Position numbers and translations under genes: made by a program
Assembly (NCBI GenBank): GCA_014898415.1
Contig: RCTD01000009.1
Coordinates: 868,001-932,000 of the forward strand
DNA from: Stromatinia cepivora
Taxonomy: Eukaryota; Ascomycota; Leotiomycetes; Helotiales; Sclerotiniaceae
Direction of reading: 5' to 3'
DNA length: 64,000 nucleotides
Notes under the pieces: generated by a model
The model's input: the letters and a program-made list of their open reading frames with translations, nothing else
Told to the model about the DNA's origin: nothing
Databases searched by the model: none
Part shown: in pieces, positions 46,800 through 62,819 of the stretch
Layout: every line of letters begins with the position of its first letter
Numbering within the stretch: the stretch's first letter is position 1

Positions 46800-47811
46800 A
46801 TGGCATCACTATTCACATCCCGCGCACTCCTGCGCAGCGCCCCTCGCACATTCTCTGCCGCAACCCCGGCCATGCGCGCCCTCTCCACTACACCAGCTCG
46901 TCCCGATGCTACCGCTTCCACCACGGATAGATTCAGCAAGATTCCCGATTTCAGCAAATACAGAAGTAAGAAGAGTGGTGGCAGTAATTTGGTTTATCAG
47001 TACTTTATGGTGGGGGCTATGGGTGCTTTGACGGCTGCGGGGGCAAAGGCTACTGTTCAAGGTTTGTCTTTTTTCCTTGTCCTTGGATGTGTGGATAAGA
47101 TATCGGGTCAGCGAGTGGAGGATTATTGCATTTTAGCATGGAAATGATGATCGATGAGAGGGTTGAGGGATATGGTTGCAAATGCAATTGAGGGAATTGA
47201 TGATTTTCTGCCCATTAGACCGAGGGACTGACAATGGACTTTAAACAGATTTCCTTGTCAACATGTCCGCATCTGCAGACGTTTTGGCTATGGCTAAGGT
47301 TGAGGTCGATTTGGCTGCTATCCCTGAGGGCAAGAACGTACGTTTACTACTACTACATCTAATCGATCCGACATTATCAAAGATAAAGTCCTGACACGAA
47401 TACACAAAATAGGTCATCATCAAGTGGCGTGGAAAGCCCGTCTTCATCCGACACAGAACCGCCGATGAGATTAAGGAGGCCGAGAATGTCAAAGTTGAGA
47501 GTTTGAGAGATCCACAATCCGACGCCGACCGTGTTAAGAAGCCAGAATGGTTGGTTATGGTTGGTACGTGTTATCCTACTACACTTCATACGATCCAATG
47601 ACACCACATACTAACTAAGAGCCAAACAGGTGTCTGCACACATCTTGGATGTGTCCCAATTGGAGAAGCTGGTGATTTCGGAGGATGGTTCTGCCCATGT
47701 CACGGTTCCCACTACGATATCTCCGGCCGTATAAGAAAGGGACCTGCTCCATTGAACTTGGAAGTCCCCGAATACGATTTCGCCGAAGAATCTTCCTTGG
47801 TTATTGGTTAA
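46800..47811 (+). CDS. RIP1: Rieske iron-sulfur subunit of mitochondrial complex III
   Basis: Four exons (46800-47061, 47249-47337, 47413-47563, 47630-47811) encode 227 residues, matching the fungal family length. The N-terminus ([20 protein letters not shown]) is a mitochondrial presequence, and [20 protein letters not shown] is the single membrane helix anchoring it in the inner membrane. [20 protein letters not shown] is the hinge. The 2Fe-2S cluster ligands are in [10 protein letters not shown] and CPCHGSHYD, two Cys and two His plus the disulfide pair. The protein carries electrons from ubiquinol to cytochrome c1. All intron junctions restore family sequence exactly. The first intron is long (187 nt) for this window. 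Confidence 0.97.
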
Positions 47812-48252
47812 ATTTGAGGATCTGGCGGAGAGCAGTTTCGTAGTTGTATAAAGTTGGAGGAGTGCGCAAGAGTGGAGGATAGATGAGACGACGTTTTTTA
47901 CTTTAAACGGGAAAGAATGATAGACCTTGATCTGGAAGCTTTATGGCTTTGTAGAAGGGGTGGTGGAATGGCCTTTGTACAAAAGATCGGATAAATGATA
48001 TCGCTTCGAAAAGTTTCAAATCTTGGAATCGTGGAGTCAGGTTATACATGGCGTGATAGCACCTAAGTCTCTAAATAGCATGCCCAGAGGTATCTATTCT
48101 TTCGAAATAATCGATCAAACAGGTTGGAACTCATGAATTGGAAACAAACAAGTTACAGGTAAATGTTTTCTTTTGATTCACATTGTCATATCCCGTAATA
48201 TTACATCCCCTTCATACTGTAGGTCATTTCTTCATGTAAAAGCCATCAATCA
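47812..48252. other. Convergent spacer between RIP1 and CCT1
   Basis: About 440 bases between two genes ending toward each other; 3' UTR-like sequence only. Confidence 0.5.
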
Positions 48253-50104
48253 TCAATGTCCATGTCCATCATCCTCTCTCTGTTCCGGATCCAGCTTAAT
48301 CAAAGTATCTATCCTCATAATAGAAATACAAGCCTCAACTGCCGACTTCAATTGTCGAATCTTGCTCATACTTGGCTCCAAAACACCGGCCTTGATCTCA
48401 TCCACTACTTTGCCCTTCAACAAATCCAATCCATAGTTCTTGTAGTTCTTCTTCTTGGCAATAATCTTTTCGTCCTCGTTGGCATCTCCTTCCTTGATAC
48501 GTTGTGATAAAGCGTGGCGGGAACGGAGTTGTGCTACCAATTCCGAGGAGTCTTTTGCGGCGTTGACAGCGAGAGTTTTGGGGATAACGAGGAGAGCTTG
48601 TGCGAATTCGCCAATGGCAAGTTGTTCTCTTGAACCAACGGTACCGGCGAATTCCTCCAAATAGATATGGAGTGCAGTTTCGCATGCACCACCTCCAGGA
48701 ACGATGCTTCCACTCTCCAAGGTTCGCTTAACAGCACATAGAGAATCGTGAACGGATCTCTCCATCTCGTCGAGTTGGTAGTCGTTGGGTCCTCGGAGGA
48801 TAATCGAAGCAGAAGTGTGAACTTTGGTACCCTTAACCAGAATACATTCGTCATCAGATATTCTCTCCTGAACAACTTCTTCGGCATGACCTAATGAAGA
48901 GGCCTCGAATTTCTCATCACCGTTCAAATCTGACAATGAGCTGATTAAGGTAGCGCCAGTTGCCTTAGCTATTCTTCTCAGATCCTCCTTCTTACATCTT
49001 CGCACGGCCATGGCACCCTTCTCAATAAAGAGTTTCAGGCACATATCGTCAATACCCTTTGTCGTCATAACAACATTGGCTCCAGCCTTGAGGATCAAAT
49101 CGATTCGGTCCATAACAATTCCAGCCTCTCTTTGTCGGATTTGTTCTAATTGTTGTGGGTCATCGATTGTAATATTGACGCCAAGCTTCATCCTTTCCTT
49201 TTGTAAGTTGATATCTAAAACAGCGATTTTGGCATCCATAATTCTTGTCTTCATTGCTTGTGATGCAACTGTGCAGTTCAAAGCATATCCCTTGACCAAC
49301 ATGGACTCCAAAGATCCTTTACCGTGTGCTTTTAAAATGTTGACAGCTTTAACGGGGTATTTGACTTCCTGTCGGGTGTTTGTTGACTTGACTGCTTGCA
49401 TAGCATCTACAACCATGTTTGCGAAGAAATCGGAATCTGATCCAATAATCTTACTCGACATAGAAGTTTTGGCAATGCTGATTAAAGATTCTCGGCCCAA
49501 CTGGTCCACCTTCACACTGATATTCTCGTGCATATACTTGACGGCTTCGCGAAGTGCCAAACGGTAACCTGTGATGATTGTGGTAGGATGTATACGGTTC
49601 TTCATAAGTTCGTTGGCTCGTCGAAGAAGTTCTGCTGCAATAATAACCACGGATGTTGTTCCATCTCCCACTTCTTTATCTTGTTGCTGTGCCAAGTCGA
49701 CTAAGATCTTGCCCGCTGGATGTTCGACATCTAATAAGCTCAGGATGGTTGCGCCATCATTTGTAACTGTAACGTCCTGCCCAAAATCAGTATTCGGTGG
49801 GGTTCTTTTGGAGTGGACAAGCATACTCCGATATCATCCACCATCATTTTGTCCAAACCACTTGGACCAAATGAACTTTTGACAACATTGGCAATAGCCT
49901 GAGTTGCAAGAACTGTGAATGGGGTTAGTTCATACCTTTTCCAATAATCATTATAGCTCATACCATTTTGATCCCGAATATCTTGTCCACTAATCTTTTG
50001 GCCGCCGAGGACTACTTGATGTTAGCATTTATACCAGCAAAACTTCCAAGGGCAAACATACACAAAGTTCCGGCATTTCTAGGTTGTTCGAAAAGGGACC
50101 CCAT
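48253..50104 (-). CDS. CCT1: Cytosolic chaperonin TRiC/CCT alpha subunit
   Basis: Four exons (50104-50062, 50011-49964, 49912-49827, 49776-48253) give 566 residues. The short 5' exons rebuild [49 protein letters not shown] and [10 protein letters not shown], followed by [12 protein letters not shown]. Group II chaperonin features include the ATP-binding [18 protein letters not shown], the apical [15 protein letters not shown] block and the C-terminal [11 protein letters not shown]. The subunit-specific segments [27 protein letters not shown] and [21 protein letters not shown] match CCT alpha (TCP-1) rather than other subunits. It forms part of the hetero-oligomeric ring that folds actin and tubulin. 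It is divergent to the prolyl-tRNA synthetase gene with 338 bases between the two starts. Confidence 0.96.
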
Positions 50105-50442
50105 ATTGTTGATATTCTGAAAACCACGGTAACAATTCTGGTAATATTTCTTCGTCCTCGCAAGAGAAAACGGACGCGAGAGCTTTCCACGCTAATATTT
50201 TTAAGCATTTGGCCTTGAAATTTAAGGCAAGAGCTCAGCCTCGTTAAAGAAGTTAGTGAGTTGACCAGGCCAGGGGGAAGCCCACTTATTAAGTGCGCAA
50301 GGCTGAATAAATCCTTGTCGCTTAAATTTTAGGGCGGGGCGAACATTGAATGGAGTCAGTCAGTCCTGGTGGTTACACTTTCAATAAATAGATCCCACAC
50401 CTTCTCTTTAAACATTCACTTTCTACCCCAACAACTACAATC
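50105..50442. promoter_or_regulatory. Bidirectional promoter of CCT1 and prolyl-tRNA synthetase
   Basis: The 338 bases between two divergent housekeeping starts contain AGGGCGGGGC at 50331-50340 and GAGTCA at 50353-50358. GAGTCA is the complement of TGACTC, the core of Gcn4/CpcA sites that induce aminoacyl-tRNA synthetase and amino-acid genes. It lies 85 bases upstream of the synthetase ATG. The regulatory meaning is inferred. Confidence 0.5.
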
Positions 50443-52194
50443 ATGGCGGATTCTACTACTCCAGACGTTGCGCAAGAAGGGCCATCTAAAAGTGCCTTGA
50501 AAAAGGCTGCCAAAGAAGCAAAAATGGCCGCAGACAAAGCCGCGAAAGCTGCCAAAAATGCAGCACTTCCTGTAGTGGGGGGTAAGAAAACAGATGATAT
50601 TATTGGTATCACAGTCAAGAAATCGGAAGATTTCTCACAATGGTATCAAGAGGTAGTATTGAAAGCAGAGATGATCGAGTATTATAATGAAATCTCTGGT
50701 TTCTTTATTTTACGTCCCCAGTCTATGTTTATCTGGAATCAGATTCGAAATTGGTTTCAAGCGCAAATTGAGACACTTGATGTAGAGGAGGCTAGTTTCC
50801 CAATGTTCTTGTCTTCAAAGTCATTGGAGAAAGAGAAGGATCATGTTGAAGGGTTTGCTCCTGAGCTTGCTTGGGTTACCAAGGCGTGAGTTTCATTATC
50901 TTGTTCCCATTCTTACCCGCTGTACTAACTGCAATAAAGAGGTGATAAAGACCTCGAAGTCCCTGTCGCAGTTCGTCCTACCTCTGAAGCTGTCATGTAC
51001 CCATACTATTCGAAATGGATCCGAAGTCATCGTGACCTTCCTTTGCGATTGAATCAGTGGAACAGTGTTGTTCGTTGGGAGGCCAAGCAAACAACTCCAT
51101 TCTTGAGAGCTAGAGAATTCTTATGGCAGGAAGGACATACCGCACATCTTACAGAAGAACTCGCTGGCGAGGAAGTTCTTCAGATCCTCGAGTTTTATGC
51201 TGGTGTCTATGAACAATTATTGGCAGTCCCAGTTGTTCGTGGTCGCAAAACCGAGAAGGAGAAGTTTGCAGGAGGATACTACACTACCACAGTCGAGGGA
51301 TATATTCCATCTAATGGACGCGGTATTCAAGGTGCTACTTCTCACTGCCTCGGTCAAAACTTCAGTAAGATGTTCGATATTACTGTCGAGGACCCAACTC
51401 CAAAGAATGGCGAAAAGGCTGGTCATCTTCACGTCTGGCAAAACTCCTGGGGTCTTTCGACTCGTGTTATCGGTGTCATGGTCATGATTCATGGTGATGA
51501 CAAAGGACTCGTTCTCCCACCACGTATCGCAAAACTCCAAGCAATTATCGTCCCAGTAGGCATCACAAATAAAACTACCCCTGAAGAAAAAGCCAAGAGA
51601 TACGATGAACTCCAATCTATCAAGAATACTCTCAAGAAAGCTGATGTCCGCGCCGATTACGATATTCGCGATGGATATACCCCAGCGTGGAAATTCAACG
51701 ATTGGGAATTGAAGGGAGTTCCTCTCCGTCTTGAATATGGACCAAGAGATGCCGCCCAAGAAGTCGTCTCTTACGCCCGTCGTGATACCGGTGAGAAAGG
51801 CACGATTGCCATTGCAAATCTTTCAACCGAAATCCCAGCCCTCCTCGAAACCATTCAAAGCTCTCTCTATACAAAGGCCGAAGCAGCATTCAGAGCTCAC
51901 CGACTCGTCATCAATAATTGGAGCGAAGTTGTCCCTGCACTTGATGCCAAGAACGTTGTCCTTATTCCATCCTGCTTGGGTGAGAAGTGCGAAGATAAGA
52001 TTAAGGACTTGACCAAGGGGGGTGCTAGTGAAGAAGTCGGACCTGATGGGAGGAAGGTTCCAACGATGGGAATGAAGAGTTTGTGTATTCCATTTGAGCA
52101 ACCAGAAGGCCTCGTCAAGGGTGAAACAAAATGTTTGAACCCAGAGTGTGAAGTGTTGGCGGAGAAATATTGTATGTACGGAAGAAGTTATTAG
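50443..52194 (+). CDS. Cytosolic prolyl-tRNA synthetase
   Basis: Two exons (50443-50885, 50940-52194) encode 565 residues. A Lys/Ala-rich N-terminal helix (SALKKAAKEAKMAADKAAKA) is the type of tRNA- or complex-binding extension seen on eukaryotic cytosolic synthetases. The class II core follows: FSQWYQEVVLKAEMIEYY, motif 1 region with FPMFLSSKSLEKEKDHVEGF, the proline-enzyme signature RPTSEAVMYPYYSKW, motif 2 LNQWNSVVRWE and FLRAREFLWQEGHTAH, then TSHCLGQNFSKMF and motif 3 VMIHGDDKGLVLPPRIA. The anticodon-binding domain and the C-terminal zinc-binding-like extension (CLNPECEVLAEKYCMYGRSY end) identify the archaeal/eukaryotic form. It charges tRNA-Pro in the cytosol. The absence of a presequence argues against mitochondrial import. 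Confidence 0.95.
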
Positions 52195-53893
52195 ATTTTG
52201 CAAATTCATAGGAAAGGGGAGTTTGGAGCAAGAGAAAAGACGAATGAATGGATGGAAGAAATATGATGAATGATGATCAAGATGGATATCTAAACCAGAG
52301 CTCGACGATTAGATAGCATAAAAAGCGTTTGTGGGTTATTTTTCGTACTAGGTCTTAGAGCGTTAAGTTGCTTCTCAAGACAATTCAAGAAAGAAAGAAA
52401 GAAATGAATACCACTTCAATGTCTCAAAGCTCGTCTCCAGTTTCGCTTTCACTCAACTCCAATTTCGAATCCCATTTCCATTTCACGAATGCCATCATGA
52501 TACACCATAAACAAATAAATTAACAAGTATAAGAAGAAGAAGTGCAGCCATAAAATGAGACTGAAGAGAAGCTTGGAGTAGTACGATGATGCATTCCCCA
52601 TGTGTTTACAGTATGCTCAGGGGTATGGTGAGTAGATGAGTAGGTGAGTAGTATCAAAAAGAAAAATATTAGTTTGACAAAAATGAATTTCATAAAGCGA
52701 AGATACTTAAGAATGAATACGTGAATGTATGGATATTTGGAGGTTATTCATATAATCTGGAACGGCAGGTTCATATTTCGAACTTGTATCGGATATTAAG
52801 TAGATAATAAGAACTTTGAAACAAATTAAATATAATGAGACATTCCTATTCTAAACAATCACGACCACCTGAAGAATGAAAGGTGATCTTTGAAGTGAGA
52901 TTAGATGATTAAATATTTGGGGATAGATATCGTTGATGAAAAGACTTGATGTTTAAAATGAACTGGAAATTGGATGGATACTCAATATTGTGAATCCAGC
53001 TTGAAGAATGGGAGTGCTCGATAAGATTATAGAATAAAGTTTTATTATACAAGGAGAGTTGGATATATAAATTCCAGTTGTAGAATGAATATGGATTGTT
53101 CAATATTATAACGAACTTAAATAGTAAATATTCACAATCCAAGTCATAGCAAGTAACAAACCTTTATACTCATTTTCATAACGTGTTTCCGAAATGTGAT
53201 TTTTTGAGCTATAAACTTTTTTGATAAAATCATTCAATTTAAATAATTCTTTTCGATATAACTCAATAATGAAATTATTTCGGTATTTCAAATTTGAATT
53301 AATAAATTAATAGATTGAATTTTTAATTATTTCGAAGAGTTTTTGAATTTGAAGTTATATTGATTGAATTGAGGATAATGATATGAGATATGATATTTTG
53401 AAGATTTATAAGACTGAAACTAATTTATGAAGTTGAAAATAATTCACGTTCGGATTCGAATATAGATGGTTTTCGAGATTTTTTTTTAATCTCAATAATT
53501 AAACTTTAAAATCAATTAAAAATTATATAAATATAAATCAATAAATTCTTTATCATTTGATTCAAATTTGAATTGAATTAGATTTGATTTGATGAAATTA
53601 TCATAGATTGAATTTCAGAATTTGAACAAAAGACATTTTTTACGAAAGCTCTGAAATTTAAGGTTTTGGAATGACGTTATGAAAATCGGTGTAATATCTA
53701 GTAAGCCTTACCAATTCAAAGAACTCTCCCTCTCTCAATATCCACATCTGAGTAACCTAAACAACAAATACTGAACGCCTAAACTTATATCACTCCCCAC
53801 TTCCTCATTATCCAATTCGTTTAATGAATTATTTCCAAGCTAGCTGGTCTGTAAATCTAGCTTATATAACATAACATGTGGAACTCTGCCTAA

Positions 53894-53894
53894 T

Positions 53895-53950
<56 letters not shown>

Positions 53951-53951
53951 A
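53894..53951. repeat. (ATC)n trinucleotide microsatellite
   Basis: About 19 perfect ATC units in non-coding DNA. They create a spurious poly-Ser frame. Confidence 0.95.
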
Positions 53952-54086
53952 CATACCCAAATTCCCAAATCCACACTCTCCCTTCTATACCTCTACACAT
54001 CTAATCCCCCCCAAAACCATTCACCAACCCCCTCCTTCCCTACCTACCCATCTAACTACCACCCAATAATCCCCAAAAACATCCCC

Positions 54087-54140
54087 ACCTTTTCCCCTTC
54101 CCCTTCCCCTTCCCCTTCCCCTTCCCCTTCCCCTTCCCCT
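54087..54140. repeat. (TTCCCC)n hexanucleotide repeat
   Basis: About eight TTCCCC units. The complementary strand has regularly spaced GGGG runs, so it could form a G-quadruplex. Confidence 0.93.
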
Positions 54141-54982
54141 CCCATTCATCCCATCCCAAATCTTATAAGCGAGGAACCCCTTAACTACTTCATTTCTTAT
54201 TCACTATCCTACCCTACTTATTCTCTCCCTACCCTACCACAGCTACCCACCACGGCGATCTATCCTATCTAAACCTAAATCCCCAACTACAAACTAGGTA
54301 ATCTTACTACTCGCTGCTCACTACCCACCACCCACATCCAGCTCAAGCCAAGCCAAGCCAAACCAAATATGAAAATTCAATGTTCAAATACCAAATCTAC
54401 TTGAAAATAAAACACTATTTTCGTATATTTCCAGTTACTTGCTACTTCCAAGTATTTACTCATGCAATAAAAAGAGTGAAATAAAACAAAACGAATGAAA
54501 TGAATGAAATGAATGAAATGAATCCATAATTATTTATTTTACTTTGTATCATAAGCTTAAGTTTTATCTCCACTCCATTCTCATTCAATTCTCATTCAAT
54601 TCTCACTCTCATGCCCGCTTCTTCACACCCACATCACTGTCCCAATCAAATCAATCAACCAATCAATCAATCGTCATATATCATGCATTCCATCCATCAT
54701 TATCAATGGTTCATTATCCACCGGCATCTACTTTCACACCATTCATTATTCATCCACTCAATCAATCATCTTCTATCCCTCCCTCATACTCCCCCTTCTC
54801 CTTTCCCCCCCTCTCTCATACGCCAACATGTGCTTACTCTATTTGCAATAGTTATCCTAATGCAGGTCTTAAATCTGATTTGATTTTGTTTAAAGGAAGT
54901 CCAAGCCCATTCCCAGATATGTGATGTCATGAGTATGTCTTAATGGCGAGGAGAGAATCGGTTATCAAGGTATTTAACCCGC

Positions 54983-58809
<3,827 letters not shown>

Positions 58810-60400
58810 GATGACGGCTTGGTCCTGTGCCGTTTTTCAATACCACTCTGCGTAGGGGATGAATAATGGTTCCTGGGCGAAGTAGTCGATGTTTGCCCGT
58901 TTTTTGAATATGGTAAGGTTTGTGATGGTCGAGGTGGAGATGGAGTAGGTGGGGTTTTACTATCCGGGCATGGGCTGGGATTTGTTTGTTGACGCCCGAA
59001 ATGTTGTTGCTGCGAAGAAGGGGTGGGAAAATAAAATATTGCCGATTGAATGTGGAGTTAGAGTATGTAAGAAAGTAAATACAAGCTCAGGAGTCAGCAC
59101 ATGAAAAGCTTTTTAGGTTGATGTAGCTTATGCATGGAAAGACTTTTATCTTTATCTTCCTTAAGCTTGCGTTTGATTGTCTAGGAGATCTTTCGTACTG
59201 TGTTTCGAGATATGTATAGTAGTTTGATTGAAGCTTTAAGGTACGAATGTGTATTTGTATGAAGGAAGGTCTGAAGCTGTGGTCGGAGATATTTTTGATA
59301 TCAGTCACCTTAGGAAACCCTGGAACTCTTTTTTCTTACTACCACGCGAGATACGATCACCCTGCAAGTCCGTTCTGTTTTGATACCGAAAACTGTTAGG
59401 CTTGTCCGACCTTGCTGTAGGTAATACAGTATCGGTATATACTACAGAGGTGAGAGAGAGAGCCTTACATACTTTGTTTATTTTGCTCAGCCACCCATAT
59501 ACTAGTTGATGGTGATTAGAAGGATAAAGAAAAATATAACTTTATATGCCGATGATATTGATTATATCTTCCAGATCCCCTTTCTTTCTTTGCAAGTTCT
59601 CCGAGGCTTGTTGATTTTTCAAGCTTGCTTAGACTTACTTAAGATCTTACGGGAATCATTTAAAACATTCAATAAAGGAGCTGCAAAGTTCCGCGGCGCA
59701 AAAGTTTTAAGGAATGCGGCGTAGAATGATTACACCAGAGAGTTGGTAGGGGAATGAATATCAGCCATACTGATGAATCGAATGTCTATCCCAGGCTCTA
59801 GGAACTAATTCAATAGCTATCTATACTACCATCATAATACAAAGCGATATAGAATGACTATATATCAGTTGCCACATACTCTGTATCATCAGCATCTAGA
59901 TATCTATCAGTAGCCAGTCTTCATAAACCACAATAAAAAATTCCAGGACAAAAAATCGTCATACGAATCATCCATACCTAGGTACCTCCTAAATAAGAGG
60001 GGAAAGAAAAGCGGATAATGTCACTTCACCATGCTCCTATCAGATCAGGAAAGAAACCTCATCATCGTTTTAATTCAGGGGTCAAGTCTTAGAGAACGGT
60101 ATATAGAAACGGTGTATAATCGAATGTCACTGTCTACACTATAGTATTTCGAGAACTAGATGTCAAAATTTGCAGACTATTTGTGCCACAGAGATGTTAG
60201 ACTACAATTAAAACATGGTGATTCAATAATACTTCTCAGTCGATTAATCTTGCGCTAGAATCGGCGTTACTCTTTGTGTGTGCATAAATTCGGGCAGATG
60301 TTATTCGTTGATTCCAAATATCGTTCATGGCACGTTTTACTTGAGTGGTCCTCAACCATAATTCTAAACTGGTGTCGATTCTTCCTCTCTTCTTCTATCT
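58810..60400. promoter_or_regulatory. Region upstream of PKC1 and downstream of the acyl-CoA dehydrogenase
   Basis: About 1.6 kb with no supported gene. The left part holds the PKC1 promoter and leader; short frames of 72-73 codons are probably chance. A GAGAGAGAG run lies at about 59449-59462. The right part is A+T-rich 3' flank of the dehydrogenase gene. Confidence 0.45.
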
Positions 60401-61898
60401 CTAGGACTTGTATTGTTGTTTCAGCAACTTTGCTATCGTTGTTAATTGAATATTACTCGTTCCCTCATAAATAGACCCTATCATCGAATCTCGCCACATC
60501 TTCTCCGCAATTCCTTCACGAACGAATCCCATACCTATCAAAAAAGTTAGTGCTGAGTGAGAGCAATAAACGTGAGATATTCCACTTACCACCCATCCAT
60601 TGGACAGCCAATCCGCTCACTCTTTGAGCGACTTGCGAGGCAAATAACTTGGCCATAGCAGCATCCTGAACAAAATCCTCACCCGCCTCCTTCTTGCGTG
60701 CAGCGTTGTAGACTAGAGCCCGAGCTGCGGCGATTTCTGTGTAGGACTGTGCGATTTGATGTTGCATGCCCTGGAAATCTCCTACAAGCTGTCCGAATTG
60801 CTTTCGGTCATTCCATACGTATCTATTATGAGTTGTTAGCCACTGGACAGCAAATATATGCATATATCATGCTTACTTAGTAGCATTTTCGAATGCGCCC
60901 AGAGCCAGCCCAGTCATTTGAGCTGCGATTCCAATACGGCCTTCATTTAGAAGGGCAATAGCATATTTGTAACCTTGACCCTCTTCTCCCAAAAGATTCT
61001 CTCTGGGGACTTCCACATCATCAAAATTGAGAACACACGTGCTGCTAGCCTTGATACCGAGCTTCTTCTCCTTCTTAGCAATAGAAAATCCCTTCATACC
61101 CTTCTCAACTATAAAAGCTGAAATTCCCTTGTAACCTTTACTTGGATCAAGGTTTGCAAATACAATGAAAAACTCTGCTTCCATCGAATTGGTAATCCAC
61201 ATCTTGTTTCCAGAAATGGTGTATCCCGAATCTGTTTTGGTAGCTTTTGTGGCAAGGGCGAAAGCATCGGATCCAGATACTGGTTCAGACAAACAGAATG
61301 ACCCAACAGTATTCGTAGCCAATTTTGGCAGCCACTTATTCTTCAACTCCTTACTCGCATATTTGATGACCGCAGTATTGACCAGAGTATTATGCACATC
61401 CACTAACACACTCACACTAGGATCAACCCTTGCCAATTCCTCAATCCCCACAATCGCCGCCGTGAAGTTCATTCCCGCACCTCCATACTCTTCAGGTATT
61501 TCAACTCCCATAAGTCCTTGCTCAAACAATTGTTCCACAACCGCAGGATCCATACTCTCAGCCTCATCCATATCCCGTACTTTGGGTGCGATGATATCGT
61601 TCGCAAATTTCGAGACAGATTCAGACATGGCGAGCTCGATTTCAGAGAGGTGCGTTATGGGAGTAGGAGGAATCTCGGTTATGTCGATGGGGTCTGAACG
61701 AAGACGAGTGGTGGCGGAGAGGGGACGGGCACTGCGCTGGTGTTAGAATTGATAGGGATCACAGGAGATAGAGTGGTAAAGTGCATACTGTTGATATATT
61801 CTGCTCTGTCTACTAAGTCTGATTGCAGGTCTTGTAGCAGATGCAGATGTGCCGACTCGCCTCACCACCGGTGCTAAAGCTTTAATGATTGAGGCCAT
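60401..61898 (-). CDS. Mitochondrial acyl-CoA dehydrogenase (short/branched-chain type)
   Basis: Four exons (61898-61789, 61731-60877, 60822-60590, 60534-60401) give 443 residues. Exon 1 carries a mitochondrial presequence (MASIIKALAPVVRRVGTSAS); the first intron must end at GCGCAG, not the earlier ACCAG, to keep frame. The FAD-dependent acyl-CoA dehydrogenase fold is shown by GVEIPEEYGGAGMNF, FCLSEPVSGSDAFAL with TKTDSGYTISGNKMWITN, the LGEEGQGYKYAIALLNEGRI signature, and QWMGGMGFVREG. The catalytic base is the Glu in SIYEGTSNIQL, the position used by short-, medium- and short/branched-chain enzymes, and the sequence most resembles ACADSB. It would oxidise short or 2-methyl-branched acyl-CoA, for example from isoleucine breakdown, passing electrons to ETF. 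Chain-length preference is inferred. Confidence 0.92.
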
Positions 61899-62819
61899 CT
61901 TTCTTTCTTCCTTCCTTTATTATGACAATTGCTCGCTGAAGTATGGAAGCTAATGTATGAAGAATTTCAAGAGGACAACGAGAGTCTTACAAGTTGTTTT
62001 GCAAGGAGGCGAACACGAATTGTGAAACTAATCGTTGTGTTTGTGGAGGGGAGGAAGAAGCAGCTCGGCTTAAGATATGGGGCCTCGGCTGTTGGTCGTG
62101 GGCAAGCGATACATTCCATCAATTCAGCACCACCGGAAACAGCTTTCAACACTTTGGCGATGGGAACATATTTTGAACTCATGTCTCGCTCATATTATCA
62201 TCATATTTTATAGAAATCTGGCACTCGAAGCTATTCTTCCGTTCACAGTAATTTTCGATATCTTCACAACCACACAAAAGCTATGACCCCTTGCAGTTCA
62301 CATGCAAAATCCGGGGTCATTTGCCCCACCATAAATTTTCGTAGTTCAGTCGAGCCGTCACATTATCCGATCCGATCCGACTGCCTGTTGTTCAAAAGAC
62401 GTGGAAGTTTATAGATAGTCACTTTCATCCAAGTAAAGTTTATGTAGTAAGTCATCGTAGGATAGGTATAAACCAGAACTTCTATTTTCCCTAGCTATGA
62501 TGAAATAGCTGAATATTAACTTTTGATTGATGTTTCGCAATATGATATTGCAATATCAAAGAGATGATTTCCATCAGCAAATTTCAAAACTTTCAAAGAC
62601 AAATCGGAAAGCCCATGTCCTAACGTCAAATCTTTCGATCATTGACGCCATGGTATATCTCTACAAACGCCAGCCATGTCCCAACGTCTAGGTATCATTT
62701 AAAACGCCATAGCACATCCGCTAAATACCAAAAATCCATATAGATATATATCCAAATTCAAGCCCATATCCTCTCCCAGTTATGTCGTGAGTCGACCATT
62801 ATGCTGCTATAAAGTATAT
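61899..62819. promoter_or_regulatory. Region between the dehydrogenase start and MFS gene end
   Basis: About 920 bases. The left part is the dehydrogenase promoter; the right part is the 3' flank of the transporter gene. Overlapping 60-94-codon frames at 61929-62286 appear in all phases and have no recognisable content. A diverged direct repeat (GCCCATGTCCTAACGTC / GCCATGTCCCAACGTC) occurs at about 62611 and 62672. Confidence 0.45.

Larger units (their letters stand above)
52195..54982. other. Convergent intergenic region with A+T-rich block and repeats
   Basis: About 2.8 kb between the 3' ends of the prolyl-tRNA synthetase and protein kinase C genes. From about 52680 to 53690 it is strongly A+T-rich without a surviving frame, possibly an old mutated repeat, but no terminal repeats are visible. 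It is followed by (ATC)n, then a C/T-rich stretch with (TTCCCC)n, and AATGAAATG repeats near 54490-54525. Frames of 63-126 codons here are low-complexity. Confidence 0.5.

Noticed and set aside
49010..49567. 185-codon plus-strand frame
   Set aside because: It is antisense to the CCT1 coding exon, which has unambiguous family sequence.
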